Assembly: GCF_008728515.1 (NCBI RefSeq)
Contig: NC_044978.1
Coordinates: 150,538,441 to 150,602,440, forward strand
Source: Papio anubis
Lineage: Eukaryota > Chordata > Mammalia > Primates > Cercopithecidae
Reading direction: 5' to 3'
Length of the DNA stretch: 64,000 nt
The translations under genes and the position numbers were made by a program. Each line of letters starts with the position of its first letter. Position 1 is the first letter of the stretch. This document shows positions 33,851 through 45,985 of the stretch, piece after piece. Under the pieces are notes generated by a model. That model was not told where the DNA came from, made no database searches, and was given only the letters and a program-made list of their open reading frames with translations.

Positions 33851-33854
33851 TTCT

Positions 33855-34062
33855 ATTTATTGTATTTTTTACAATCCTAGTAATATCACTACTATATCAT
33901 TCAATATTTACATATTGGATAGATGAAATAAGAGACTTGCCCAAGGCTACATTGCAATAAACAATTCAACTTTAATTAAATACAGGATTTAAGTCAAGTA
34001 AATCTGGCTCCAAAGTCTATGCTCTTAACTCATTCATTTGGCTCACCACTCTGGGCTCATTG
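33855..34062 (-). mobile_element. MIR SINE
   Basis: 'gagacttgcccaaggctaca', 'aggatttaagtcaagtaaat' and 'ctggctccaaagtctatgct' followed by 'cttaactcatt' match reverse-complement MIR, including the tRNA-derived end. Confidence 0.85.
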
Positions 34063-35190
34063 CATTATTGTATTAACGTCTATGTGAGTAACAGCACAAT
34101 ATACATATCATACACTATTTGCTTCTAATCCATCAAAGTTTTTCTTTTGAAGCAGTGATTTTAGGGTAGAATAACATAGGATTGTTTTGCCTTTTTTACA
34201 AAAAAATTCTATACTGTATTTTATTTTCAGTTTATTAAAGCTGTAAGAAACATCAAAATAAGGTATCATATACTAATATTAGTTTTATCAATAGATCTTA
34301 TATTAATATTTTGTTATATGATATAAATAGATTGTTATAGTAAGTAATACATATGTATTATTATTATCTCGAGACAAAACATACAGGGACAAAAGGGTTT
34401 GCTTTATAACACAATGGATTGATTTGAGTAACACATTATCAGTGCTTCATTCACCTACACAACCTCTAGATGCCTTCCAGTAGTTACTATTAATTCATCA
34501 TTCAAATTGCAATCAAAAAGCTAAACTCCAAAATAGTCAACAATTTTTCACCATGAAAGTAATGTGAAAAGAAACCATATTTCTGAACTCTAGAATGTCA
34601 ATGTGTCTTCTGGGATAAATGGTATTCTGAATATGTTCACTATTAACTTTCCCTTACAGAACACAGATTGGGTTTGTTATCAGTTATATTGATGGGTTGT
34701 CCTCAGATGGTTGAAGACTGAGGCTGCAGGGATGATTGAAATCTGTAGGCGGAAGAGACAACTGCAATTCCTGGAGGTGTTAGAAGTCTGCAGTGTTTTG
34801 GAGGTCTGGTGCTGCCATTTATATTTCTCTTCCCTGGAACTCTTTCTTCATAACAGATTTGGAACTAAAAATAAAGTAAATCTACCATGCTCTGTTAGGA
34901 GTTTGATTTTTCAAAGAAATCTTGCCACCTCCTTTGAGAAAATTTCTAATGAATTTTACACCCTTTCCTCCATTTATTATTTCTACCAATCTGGCCACAT
35001 TTTTATTTTAAAATGAGAACATTGAAGTCAACATTGTCTTTTAATTTTACAACTAACTTGTATGTTTTCTTTCTACCAGTTCTCTAGAAACTCTTAGTTC
35101 TTGGAGCCAATGTTCATTAACTGTATGCTTTGATTAATTTCTTGACTTTTAAATGATATTTAGTAAAACTTTTATGTTTAGTCACCCAGT
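34063..35190. other. Unique AT-rich sequence
   Basis: The 101-codon frame at 34711-35016 shows no known domain. Nothing else recognised. Confidence 0.4.
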
Positions 35191-35197
35191 ATATTAC

Positions 35198-35247
35198 TGT
35201 GTGTGTGTGTGTGTGTGTGCGCATGCACATGCGCGCACACACGTGTA
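35198..35247. repeat. (TG)n passing into GCGCATGCACATGCGCGC
   Basis: About 50 bp of nearly strict purine/pyrimidine alternation: a GT run, then 'gcgcatgcacatgcgcgc', then 'acacacgtgta'. The central part is also an imperfect palindrome. Confidence 0.9.
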
Positions 35248-35249
35248 TC

Positions 35250-35930
35250 TCTGTGAGGCAGAAACAGTTGAGTTTTGCTGTTTGTAAATAATATAAGCCA
35301 ATGTGCTACAAATAAGTGCTTACATTTATTTTGCCATAGGCAAGATTTTTTTGGTAAATGTATATTTTCTCACTGAAAGTACATATCAAAATACTTGCAA
35401 AGAATTTTTAAAATATATAATCTTTGTTAATTTTTTGCATGATTTATATTGCAGAAGACTCTAAAGGTGAGATGATAAAAGCTTTTTCAGAAAGAGGGTA
35501 GACCTTTACTAAACCTGTACCATAGAATCTACTTCGTTATGTGCAAAAATAATTTAATTCAAAAGAACCATATTTTTAGAGATTAATTTTTATAATGTAT
35601 GTCTAATACGTAGTTTTAACATATTCCAAATCCATAGTTTCAGACCCGGGTACCCAGATGTTCTGCAGTTGGCAGTTAATACTAATAAGCAGAGCAATTA
35701 GATGAAAAAGTACACTAATAAAATATACCCAGCTTTGGGTTTTAAATGTAGAAATTCTAGACTAATTTGGGAATTTTGAAAGTTAATAGTGTTTTTTAAA
35801 TTCTAGAATAATATCTTTTGAAATAAGAGAAAGAACCCTTTATAGCAGTTCCATAAGCATCTACATTTGGGCTTTGGACATATTTTCTAGGCAAAATATT
35901 TTTTGAGACAGAAAATTATTTTGTCCTCAA
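35250..35930. other. Unique sequence
   Basis: AT-rich, no feature recognised. Confidence 0.4.
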
Positions 35931-35937
35931 GGGGAAA

Positions 35938-36600
35938 ATCACAGAATCTTAAGTTGAAAAGGGTCTAGGAAGTCACCTGGTCAACTGACAACCAAGGTAG
36001 ATATTACCTTTGTTCCATGCCTGATGGGTTACATGGTTGTCACCTAGTTGCTCTCTGGACACATCTATGAAGAGTGTTTTGACTTCTTTTTTTTTTGAGA
36101 CGGAGTCTTTCACTCAGGCTGGAATGAAGTGATGTGATTTCCATGCACCACAACTTCTGCCTCCCAGTTCAAGGAATTCTCCTGCCTCAGCCTCCTGAGT
36201 AGCTGTTATAGGCATGCGTCACCACACCCAGATAATTTTTGTATTTTTAGTAGGGATGGGATTTCACCATGTTGCCAGGCTGGTCTCAAACTCCTGACCT
36301 CAAGTGATCCGCCGGCCTCAGCCTCCTACAGTGCTAAGATTACAGGTATGAGCCACCGAGCCTGACCTTGACCTTTTTTAAGAGTGATTCTAATTGTTAC
36401 GGAGTTGAAAGTTGGCTCTCAGTAATGTCATTAGACAAAAATTTCCCCACTGAGTTATATTCTTCCTTCTGAATGTAACTCAGAATAAGTCTCATTTCTT
36501 GTTGATCTAAGGTCCTTTATTTGAGGATAGCTAAACTGTTCACATTATCTTTTCTTTTCTCCTTTAAACTTAGCTTAGTCATTCAGACGAAAGAATACGG
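35938..36600 (-). mobile_element. CR1/L3 LINE fragment, split by an Alu
   Basis: 'atcacagaatcttaagttga' and 'aaagggtctaggaagtcacc' are the antisense CR1-type 3' end (compare 'agaatc...ttggaagggacc'). After the Alu (36083-36367), 'tttatttgaggatagctaaa' and 'ttttctcctttaaactt' keep the CR1 order. Very old and much decayed. Confidence 0.6.
36083..36367 (-). mobile_element. Alu element, somewhat deleted
   Basis: Reverse Alu from the T-tail (36087-36096) and 'gagacggagtctttcactca' to 'tatgagccaccgagcctgac'. Small deletions (for example 'gtagctgttataggcatg' and 'catgttgccaggctgg') and many changes suggest an older Alu. It sits inside the CR1/L3 relic. Confidence 0.93.
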
Positions 36601-36604
36601 AAGA

Positions 36605-37985
36605 TGCTTTTAGTCACTACTCTTTGGATTCCTGGTTCTCTAACTTTACTCCTTGTTAAGGCTCATCTCTTCCTCATTTCCTCTTCTCCCTCAATTCTGT
36701 TAGTTACTATGTCTGATTCAGTAGGTTCCTTTTGTTCTGAAATCAGGTATAATTGAATTTCATTGTTTGGGATCAATGAACTTCATAGCAGGAAAATTAT
36801 CATCATCATAATCACATCAACATATATGGGTAAAAACATTATAGATGTTTTGCATTCAACTATTTAATGTATTGATTTTATCTTTTAAAAATTTAGTTTT
36901 GTTTTTCCATTGTAAATCCAGAGAAATAATGTATTTCTCCAAATGTTTTGACAGTCTCTTGACACAGCACAGCACTGCTACTCTTGGGAGTAAGGCTACC
37001 ACTATTTAATAAACACAATCATGTCCTCTTAGAAAGAGGCATGAGAAAAGTAGTGGAGGATTAGATTTTAACAAGTAGTCAGAGAAGGTGAATTTTATGG
37101 TTGAGATATATGATTGTTAATGCGAAGTAATATATTGGATTTTAGTAGTTAAAACATGAATATGTTTGTGTTTTAGATGCTTTCCTTAACTAGAAAGCAC
37201 ATCACTGTCTAAGTTGAATGCTATTTAAGGTATTCAGCAGTAAAATTCATTAAATAATTCATTCTGGCAATGTACACTAACTTATAAGAGCAATAGCTTC
37301 AGTATTTATGATTATTGCCAGATCGTCTCATCTTCAGAAATATCACCTGCTGGCTTACACCTGAGGAAGGATGCTTTTAATTCCTACTCATCAACAATTT
37401 TAATATAGTAACCTTTTTAGTATTTACTAAGATATATAGAAAATAGTTAAGCCTGTCTGGTAGGCACCTTCAACCTTGAATGTCTGACTGAGCTCAGCTG
37501 GGTTCCACTAGGAGGATTCAAAGTGGGATATGAAAGACAAAAAAACAAAATGAAGATTTAGTTAGAAATAACTCGATCATAACATTTAGGTACTGCTGAG
37601 TATGGATGATGCTTTTATCTGTTTTACTCTTTATTTTCCAAAGAAATGACACCTGTGACGCCTGCCTAACAGTGAATATTTTACCTATCCAGAAGGAGTT
37701 ATAATCAGTTTTGTCATTATAAATCTGTTCTTGTTTGTTTTCTCTTAACAAGTTCAGTCATACTCTAGTGCAACAAGAATAACTTACCATGAAAGCATAG
37801 TTATCAATACACTCAACTTTCCACTCTAATTTTAATGTCGGACGCAAATGATATGGCAGACAGATATTTATTGGGATCATGTCTCTTTCATTCTCTCAGT
37901 GGCCAAATAACTACATGAATTTATTTTGTGATTTTGTTAAATGCTGTATAATTGCCCCAAAGAGGTAGTATCTTTTTAAACTTGA
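36605..37985. other. Unique sequence
   Basis: No gene or named repeat. Confidence 0.4.
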
Positions 37986-37989
37986 TTTT

Positions 37990-38095
37990 TCCCCTTTGTG
38001 TATGTGTGTGTATGTGTAAGATTTCTGTATTATTCTTGTAACTTCTCTGAAAGTTTGAAACTGATTAACATAAAAATTTAAAATAAACTGTATTC
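37990..38095 (+). mobile_element. Possible old L1 3' tail
   Basis: 'ctgtattattcttgtaactt', 'ctctgaaagtttgaaact' and the A-rich end 'aaaatttaaaataaact' resemble the 3' end of an old L1M. Too short to be sure. Confidence 0.4.
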
Positions 38096-38234
38096 AGAGG
38101 TACCAAAAATATACACAAAATCTCATAATGTCTGTTAAATCCTCCTACATTTAATAATTTCAAAAACAATTTAACTCTTCCAAACAAACATATTTGGGAG
38201 TAGTTTTTGTGTATCATGGTCTTTTGTCTCGTAA

Positions 38235-38660
38235 CATTTCAGTTAGTATTTCCTAGGACCATGGATATTCTCTTACAAAAGGACTGTACAGTTATCTAGT
38301 ATAAAATATTAATACTGGTACTTAATTCTATGAGTCGTATTCTGATTTTTGTCCCAGTAATACCTTTGATACCTTTGTACCACCAAGAATAAGGTCCAAG
38401 ACCACATATCAAATTTAGATATCATGTCTGTTTAGTCTCCTTCAATGTGGAAAAGTTCCTTAGTTTTTCTTTGCCTTTCATGACATTGCCATTTTTGAAT
38501 AATCCATGCCATTATTTTATAGAATGTTTCTTAATTTGGGTTTGTCTGATATTTCCTCATGATTTGATTCAGGTTATGCATTCCTGGCTGAAAAATAACA
38601 AAAGTGATGAGTCCTTCTTAGGTTATCAGATCTGGTGGGAAAACAATCTAATAGTAGGTT
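38235..38660 (-). mobile_element. Old L1 (L1M-type) 3' UTR, antisense
   Basis: 'tcatgtctgtttagtctcct', 'ctttgcctttcatgacattg', 'cttaatttgggtttgtctga' and 'tttcctcatgatttgattca' match antisense old-L1 3' UTR. Confidence 0.7.
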
Positions 38661-38826
38661 TTATTTTTATTGTTTTCTGTTTTAGTTCACGTATTTTTTT
38701 CTTCTCGAAACCCAGTGGAATTTTAAAGAGTAAAACAAGAGGTGAGGCAGCTAGGGTTGGATTTTTAGTGGTGCATTATAGAAAGGATTCCCACTGGAAA
38801 AAATGTTTTCAGTTTAGATCCTGATT

Positions 38827-38852
38827 AGGGAATCATTTTTCTATCTTTTTAA

Positions 38853-38894
<42 letters not shown>

Positions 38895-39202
38895 TATATT
38901 TTTGAGACGGAGTCTCTCTCTGTCACCCAGGCTGGAGTGCAGTGGCACAATCTCGGCTCACTGTAAGCTCTGCCTCCCGGGTTCATGCCATTGTCCCACC
39001 TCAGCCTCCCAAGCAGCTGGGACTACAGGTGTCCGCCACCGCGCCTGGCTAATTTTTTTGTATTTTTAGTAGAGACGGGGTTTCGCCATGTTAACCAGGA
39101 TGGTCTCAATCTCTTGACCTTGTGATCCGCCCGCCTCTGTCTCCCAAAGTGCTGGGATTACAGGCATGAGCCATGGCGCCCGGCCAGGGAACCATTTTTC
39201 TA
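38827..39202 (-). mobile_element. AluY-like element, (TTTA)n tail, 17-bp target duplication
   Basis: Alu at 38844-39185. The tail is TTTA x ~10 (38858-38895). Flanks 'agggaatcatttttcta' (38827-38843) and 'agggaaccatttttcta' (39186-39202) differ at one base. Confidence 0.97.
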
Positions 39203-39204
39203 CA

Positions 39205-39600
39205 GAGAACATCCACCAACCCAACTCTATGCCTTTTATTTCTTATAGTGTAGGTACAACAGTGATGAAATGATGCAAAAATCTCCAACAATGAGACAGC
39301 TGCCCCGTGTACTCAAAGCTAAGACAGACCAGAGGACAGGCCCATGCAGTGTCCAGGGTGAGGCTGTCAGGAAGCAGCACCATTTCTAAAGGGGCAAGAA
39401 ACTAGCAGCTGCCGGGTTCGTTAGAGATAAATATACTGATGTTTAGAACCCTAGTGGTGAACAGCAAGCTACTGAAAAGTGAGATCTGGATTTAACTGAT
39501 ATGTATTACCTGTAGTGTGTTGTCTAGAGACTGGTTGTTTCTGACTTGTGGTTCTTCTGGTCTCTGGCATCTGAAAATGAACAGGAGCAGGATAGATTTG
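39205..39600. other. Unique sequence
   Basis: No feature recognised. Confidence 0.4.
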
Positions 39601-39606
39601 ACCTGG

Positions 39607-39694
39607 AACTCTAACTATAACTCAACACTAACTCCAGCTCTAACACTAGTTCTAACTTTAGCTCTAGCTCAAACTCTAATTCACTCTAACTCAA
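39607..39694. repeat. Degenerate hexamer repeat, consensus near ACTCTA
   Basis: Fourteen or so imperfect six-base units (aactct, aactat, aactca, gctcta, actcta and others) run for about 90 bp. The frame at 39517-39783 reads them as Thr/Leu and Asn/Ser repeats and is not a gene. The consensus (CTCTAA in another phase) is one base from the telomeric CCCTAA. Confidence 0.85.
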
Positions 39695-39699
39695 ATCTC

Positions 39700-40815
39700 C
39701 TCTTAATTTGGGCTCTTTTTACTCTTGTGTTTAAAAGATTGCAAGTCTTTTATCTTTCTCCACAAGTTCTAGTTGATCTGTAAGAATTTTTTTCCCTAAA
39801 TTATATCAACTTGACTCCTTCACGCCTCGTAGTCTCTTTTGCTGGATTTTACCACTTCACTACTTCCAAGTGACACACCATAGGCTAGCCTTTATGTTAT
39901 GCATGGAAAATTGAATTTGTTAATTCCTTAATGAGATGATAATTAAAAATATATTATCAGAAAACATACTGATCATCATCTATAGTTTGTAGTAAACAGG
40001 TCTATAGTATGTCAATTCTTTCTTTTATCTTCATAAAGTCTCTAGATAAAAGATGTAATGAAATTAAACAAATACCTAAAATACAATCAATCCTCCAGTG
40101 CTTATAATATGCACCATAAAGTGAACAGATCCCCTTTGGATAATATCTTAATTTCTGTTGAGTTGTGACATGTGTGGTAGCTAATTATGGTTGACACTAA
40201 AACAACTCATTTCTCTGCTTCAAGTGCTTAAAATACTGGAGGAAATAAAAATTATTAAACACATATAAGACCAAAATAAGCAACATTATATTTCTATACC
40301 TTATGTTTGTCAAGCCTTGTTGGGTTGACATATCACACTTTACTATTGCTATTAATATTTTTCCTACTTGATATCATACTATTAAAATATACTTTAAAAG
40401 AAGACACAGAAACAGAATAATACAAATGTAAAAGATTTAACAAAAATGCAAAATTATAACTTGAAACCTACTTCTGAAGTAAGTTGATGACACTTATCAT
40501 AGTTATTTATGATTGAACTAAGTGTTGCAATATAGATTGTAGGGCACAGGCAATATATAATGTTTGGATGACTTGGACAACAGTGAAACTGTAGCCCATA
40601 TGATGATCTGTTGTATAATTTAAGAACTTGGGAAGTAGAGAACATACCTTTAAGATGCAATGAGAAAAAGTACTTATTTTTGCTTTTAATATCTTCAGTA
40701 TTTTCATGTCAATGACTGTGAAGGGAACAGAATAAGAGGGTGGCAACACCAGTAACGGTGATCACCATTTTTTGCTCTAATGATCATATATTAGACAGGT
40801 ATAAGAAAAACTGGT
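39700..40815. other. Unique AT-rich sequence
   Basis: Frames 40454-40660 and 40507-40749 (minus) overlap and lack motifs. Confidence 0.4.
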
Positions 40816-40819
40816 GTTC

Positions 40820-40965
40820 TCACTTTGTTACTCCCTGAGTAACCTTGATTAAGGCATATAAAAACACCAAAAAATCTTAGAGTTTCCTCATCTGCAACAT
40901 AAGGAAGTTGAACCAGAAACACAATCTCTGAAATAATACAATTCAGGGAAGTACTTTGCAAAAGC
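40820..40965 (+). mobile_element. MIR-family SINE fragment
   Basis: 'ctgagtaaccttgattaagg', 'agagtttcctcatctgcaac' and 'ataaggaagttgaaccag' match a forward MIR core. Confidence 0.6.
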
Positions 40966-40969
40966 AATG

Positions 40970-41290
40970 GCACTTGCCGTCTGTCTCAGCTTTTCCTGTT
41001 GAGAAACTGACCATAATGGAATGAAAGTGTAGGAGTAATTTTCCTAAAGTAGGATCATCAATTGGGTCACTTGATTTCTTTTTAATCTGCCATTTCATCA
41101 GAAATTTCACCATGTACCTCCCCTAGGGGAAAAAATTGCCAATCTGGCCAACTAAAACCTGAAAATGGAGCAATTGCTCCTAAAAGACACTTTCTATGTA
41201 ATCCTACAATTATGAGCCAAGTTTCTTCTTTCCATCTATTATATTCTGTAAATATAATGTATTTAGAAAGGTTCACTGCCTGAGAACGTT
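40970..41290. other. Unique sequence
   Basis: No feature recognised. Confidence 0.4.
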
Positions 41291-41815
41291 GTGATATTTA
41301 TATAAGCTCTGAGTTCTTTTATGCCGTTTGAGGAAGGTAATTAATCCACATCAAGTAAGTAGTAATAGTGGCAAGACTTAGACCCATTTCTTATTGTTGC
41401 ATCAAAGGCTCATTTTGGTTCCTTATGAAGCCGTACTTTTCATTTTGGACTATTCAGTCAGGGAAAAATTAATTGTACATACTGTGTACTCACTTTATCT
41501 TCTGCAGGTTGGACCTATGATGAAAACCTCAAGTGTTACTGAGGTGAGAAATGTGGCCCCCCAGGAGAGGGCAAGGGGAACCATATATAGAAATTAAAAA
41601 TAGGTAAGTGATTAAGAAATGAACCTGAGTGACTTGGAATGAGAACCATTGAAATAATAATTTTATTCTTTGTTCCTGTTTCTTAGTATTGTTCCACTTG
41701 CACCACAGCTTCTCTGCCACTCTTTTACCTGCTTTCCCAAAGGCAACTTGGCATGTAGATTGCATTTGTCAAAACAGAAAATATAATACTTTTGAAAATC
41801 ACTATATCATGATTA

Positions 41816-42263
41816 TTGTATCAGTTTCCCAGGGTGGCTGTATCAATGCAACACACAGAATTATTTAAACAGAAATTGTTATTTTCTCATAATTTGGGGG
41901 CCAGAAGGCCAAGATTAAGGTGTTAGCAGGCCCTTGCTCCCTCTGATGGGGCTAGGGAAAGATCTGTCCTGGGCCTCTGTTCTAGTTTTTGCTGGTTTGT
42001 GATCAATCTTTGGCATTCTTTTTTTCCTCAATTACCCTGATGTCTGCCTTCATCTTCACCTGAACTTCTCCCAGTAGGCTTGTCTTCTTCTAACGACACT
42101 AATCATATTGGATTAGGAGCCCATCTTACAACAGTATGACCTCATCCTCATTTAATGACTTGTATTTGCAACAATCCTATGTCCTAATAAGCTCACATTC
42201 TGGGTTATTGGGGTTTACGACTTCAACATATGCATTTTAGGGGAGATATAATTCCACTCATAA
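41816..42263 (-). mobile_element. MLT1-like MaLR solo LTR
   Basis: 'tgtatcagtttcccagggtg', 'tattttctcataatttgggg', 'gtatgacctcatcctcattt' and 'acttcaacatatgcatttta' follow a reverse MLT1-like LTR of about 450 bp. No coding part. The preceding part, 41290-41815, is unassigned except a possible MIR piece near 41300-41390. Confidence 0.75.
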
Positions 42264-42264
42264 C

Positions 42265-43195
42265 TCTTATAGAAAATGATCACAAATTTGGTCACCTGCT
42301 TTGCTGTGACTCTTCTCCAAGATGAAGTCACACTTCATATTGCTGACAGTGCTTTCACCTTTGCTATTCAAGTTTTCCTCTTTTGCCTCTTTTGTTGTTA
42401 TTGTCAATTCCCAGTAACTAGTGCACTTGCTGACACATGGCATGACTGTGAAATTGAAGTGAAATAGTTAATACTATGGAAACATAGCTTTCTTCCTATT
42501 TTGTCTATTTTCCTTCTATTTCAAAGACCACAGAGATTTGTCCCTGTTCTATTCATCCTTTGCCTTTACTCCATCAGTCTTATTTCCATTCAGGTAAATG
42601 AAAAGTCAATATTATTGCTCAGATCAGCATCTGTATATGAAAGTCTTGGCAAATTTTTAAAAGCCTGTGAGATGATTAGAACTTTATGACATAATTTCCA
42701 TTTCCCTTCAAATGTATAAATCAGGACAAAACATTCCCTATGATGTGAATACTTCCATGACCACATTGATCATAATAAATAGACTTAGATTACTTTAAAG
42801 TACTTTAAATATGTAATAGATTTTTCTAACCTTGTGATTTAAAGCAAAAAATTTCGTCGATTATTAGTTGTTAATGGATTCTTGTTGTCAATTGTTCATT
42901 TGGTGTGAAATAACATATAAATAATTGCAGCCCTTATCTGGTGATGAGGACCCATGTTTTATATGACATTTGAATTTGAAATCAATGTACTATTGATGCT
43001 TTACAATGTAATGACTTGTAGAGATCCTAAACTGGAAGGTTAAATGTAAAATCTACTGACTATGACAATGAACTGAAGTCACTACTTATTAAGGTCTTCA
43101 AAGAAATACAAAGACATTCACTCTCTTAAAAAGAAAAAAAGCAAACCTACATAAGTATGTTTTACAATTGCATAATTTTAAATGCTCAACACAAT
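42265..43195. other. Unique sequence
   Basis: Frames 42276-42467 and 42501-42689 have no recognised product. Confidence 0.4.
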
Positions 43196-43199
43196 ATGG

Positions 43200-43269
43200 G
43201 AGATACTTTTGAATTAAAAGAGACTGCTCCGTTTGAGATACTTTTGAATTAAAAGAGACTGCTCCGTTT
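43200..43269. repeat. Perfect 35-bp tandem duplication
   Basis: The 35-bp unit beginning 'gagatacttttgaattaaaa' and ending 'gagactgctccgttt' stands at 43200-43234 and again at 43235-43269 with no difference. It lies in otherwise unique DNA. Confidence 0.98.
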
Positions 43270-44420
43270 GTTTTCCAAATGACTGTACTACCTTTAGCCA
43301 GTCAGGGGTGATTTCAAGTAATCTTATCTTGGCAGCAAGCCAATGAGCCCCTGCACGCTTTGGTGTTAGACACAGGGCACTAGTGCATGCTTGGTCTGTC
43401 AGATCACTCATGAGACCAACTCTGCTTAGTGCAATTTTTAAATTTCTACTGCAGCTTCTATCCCAGATACACAGAAATGGTAAGGATTTCAAAGACAGTA
43501 CTAAAAAGTGAATGCTGCTTGTTGGTGATGCAATTAGAGAGAAGACATAAGAAATTTAGGAATTATCTCTAATTCCTGATCATTACTTCATGTTTCATTT
43601 ATATGCTGACCACTTAATAAGGATTTTTTATTGTTAAAAGATAGATGCCATAAATCTTTCCTCATTAATACCTCAGAGACCCTATACCAATGTAAATGAA
43701 CAAATCCAAACCAAACCAAGAAGGACAAAAAAATTGAACTGAACGTTTGTAAAATTCCAATGGAAGTTTATAATCTAAGAATTTGCTTTAAACCCTAATC
43801 CATTTCTGATTTTGGAGCTCATACTCAATTTGTCTGACATTCATAATTAGTATCTTTTTATTTGTCTCACATATATTTCATTATATTTTCAGTTCCATAA
43901 AAGATACAAAGTTTTGAGATATATTTGTATAAACCTTGGTTTTCTCATCTTTACAATGGAAATCACTGTCTCTTATACAGTATGGGATTTTTTTGAATAT
44001 CAAATGAACACCTATTAAATACCTAACCATTTTCTGAGTGCTGTTAAAACCAGTTAAGAACAATAATTCTAGTGCATTACTATATAAATAATAATCATTT
44101 AGAATTACAAAAATGATTCACTTCAGCCGCTTGATGAAACCAAAAGCTGATAAGCAAGCAAGATTCACTTGTCATTTTTTCTTCCTATTTTTTCTAGTTT
44201 ACTAAAACTGGTGCTCAGAATTGTTCCCTTATTCCTCAAAGCAGTGTTGTTTTGAATGCTTTTGGTTCTTTACTCAAAATTTGTAGTCTGTATTATATTA
44301 AAATTTAGATTGAAAGATTAAAAAATAACTATAGAGTTAAGAGTCTCAATTGTGGATCTGTCTTTTGCTTACTGTCATTCACATTGAATATGCTTTTCTG
44401 CCATACAGGATTACCAACAA
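43270..44420. other. Mostly unique sequence
   Basis: A weak MIR-like block occurs at about 43935-44020 ('cttggttttctcatctttac'). The minus frame 43214-43492 has no recognised domain. Confidence 0.4.
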
Positions 44421-44427
44421 AATCAGA

Positions 44428-44605
44428 AACATTAAATTTGGAAGAGAGTTTTAAAATCCTGTACTTTCACAATTGCATTGAAAAGGTGGCAACTATAGCC
44501 AAGAGAGAGAATATGACTTTCAAGAGGTTACCTTTTTAGGAATAGCAGTCCTATCTGGAAACCACATTTCTTCCAAGTCCAGGCCCATTTCTTTTCTTCC
44601 CATTT
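44428..44605 (-). mobile_element. MIR-family SINE, diverged
   Basis: 'aaatttggaagagagtttta', 'aagagagagaatatgacttt' and 'tcttccaagtccaggcccat' fit the reverse MIR/MIR3-type order. Confidence 0.5.
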
Positions 44606-44609
44606 TTTT

Positions 44610-45260
44610 CCTCAGTAGTTTTGTAATTTTAATATAATTAAGGAAAGTTTAAAAGCTCTACCAAGAACATCTAAATATTATCACATTACTTCAGGAAAAT
44701 TATAGATTTTTAATTGATGTTTTTCTTATTAACAACAATAGCAACAAATCATTGTCCTCTTAGCAATGTTAGAAAAGAGTAAAGAAATAGTGAGAGGTCC
44801 TTGTCCTTTAAAATGTAGAGGGAGTAAATGCATATGAACAAATAATAATAATTGGGGGATATAAATGCTATGTAATAAACACACTTGCAAAGGATTTTAG
44901 GTGGAATGAAATTAACACATGAAACAATAATGGAAAACATAAGGCCAACCCGTAAACTTCGGAATAAATGATTTGGAGCTTAATCAATCCTTACTATGAG
45001 TTATATTAGTTGGAAATGTGTTAAGGAGAAGGTGAGACAGTGCAGGTGCTTGCAAAATTTTAATTGCTACTCATGATAAATAAATGTTTTATTGTAGTTC
45101 AAACATACATATGTATATGTCATACATGTATCTTAAAGAAGATTCATGAACAAGTCTTATTCTTATTAATTATGATACACTCTGATCTATTCCTTTCCAT
45201 TCCAGTGTCTGGTTGTGAACCAGGAAATTGACTTTACAATCTGTAGTCTGAAATACACTG
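44610..45260. other. Unique AT-rich sequence
   Basis: No feature recognised. Confidence 0.4.
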
Positions 45261-45264
45261 AACT

Positions 45265-45450
45265 AGCTTGTATCAAACATCTGTTATATATCAGTCTTTT
45301 GGATAGGCATTGCATACATGCCACCTCACTGAATTTTCCCTGGATTTGGTAAGGCAGGTATTGTTACATCTTTTTAGAAATGAGTAAGTTGAGCTGCATT
45401 CTGAGAACATCTTGTTATGCAAAGCTGGCACATCTGAATGGCGCAGTTTC
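45265..45450 (-). mobile_element. MIR SINE
   Basis: 'aaacatctgttatatatcag', 'tggtaaggcaggtattgtta', 'catctttttagaaatgagta' and 'gcaaagctggcacatctga' follow reverse MIR. Confidence 0.7.
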
Positions 45451-45454
45451 TGCC

Positions 45455-45720
45455 CTAGTGAATGGCATGAAGGTTCAAAAAAGCTTGACAAAGGGCAAGA
45501 CATAAGAAATGTGGAGAAAGCTTGGCCATATTGCCTGCACCCAGGCCCATCAGGCTTTATACAGACCTGTTGGCTTTTGTGGTAGCCTATCCTACACTTT
45601 CCAATTCTATAAACTTCTTTTTTTCTCCCTAATAAACCATTGTTCTTCTTACTCATAATATGGGGCATCTCTGCTCTCCATTCTAGTGATGCCACAATTC
45701 CAGTATCTGCAACATTTGCT
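45455..45720. other. Unassigned, possibly LTR-like
   Basis: 'ccaattctataaacttcttt' then 'ctccctaataaaccattgtt' resembles the promoter/polyadenylation end of a gamma-type LTR, but no other LTR landmarks are secure. The 134-codon minus frame 45291-45695 crosses both this and a MIR and shows no domain. Confidence 0.3.
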
Positions 45721-45794
45721 TATAATTAACCTCAGGCTGACTGTACCTTCCACCACACGTAGCCTTCAAGAAAAGGTCAGGCATGTGTGCCTTA

Positions 45795-45985
45795 GGAGCT
45801 AAGTTGTCCTGAGTTCAGATTCTTGACGTAGTATTTTTTATTGTGGTGGTCTTAGCCATGTCATTCAATCTTTCTGAAAATTAATTTATTTACTTATAAA
45901 TGTGCCAACCTTATGAAATATTCTGAAAAAAATGAAAATAGAACACAAATTGGCTGGCACACAGTGAACACTCACAGCATTACTC
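45795..45985 (+). mobile_element. MIR SINE
   Basis: 'ctgagttcagattcttgacg', 'cttagccatgtcattcaatc', 'tttctgaaaattaatttatt' and 'ggctggcacacagtgaacac' follow forward MIR. Confidence 0.75.

Noticed and set aside
39517..39783. 88-codon frame with Thr-Leu and Asn-Ser repeats
   Set aside because: Created by the hexamer repeat, not a protein gene.
43200..43269. CRISPR-like direct repeat
   Set aside because: Only two units with no spacer, in a primate genome. The same applies to 59465-59742 and 29504-29906. These are tandem duplications.
45291..45695. 134-codon minus-strand frame
   Set aside because: Runs through a MIR and an unassigned stretch. No motif, no splice or promoter context.
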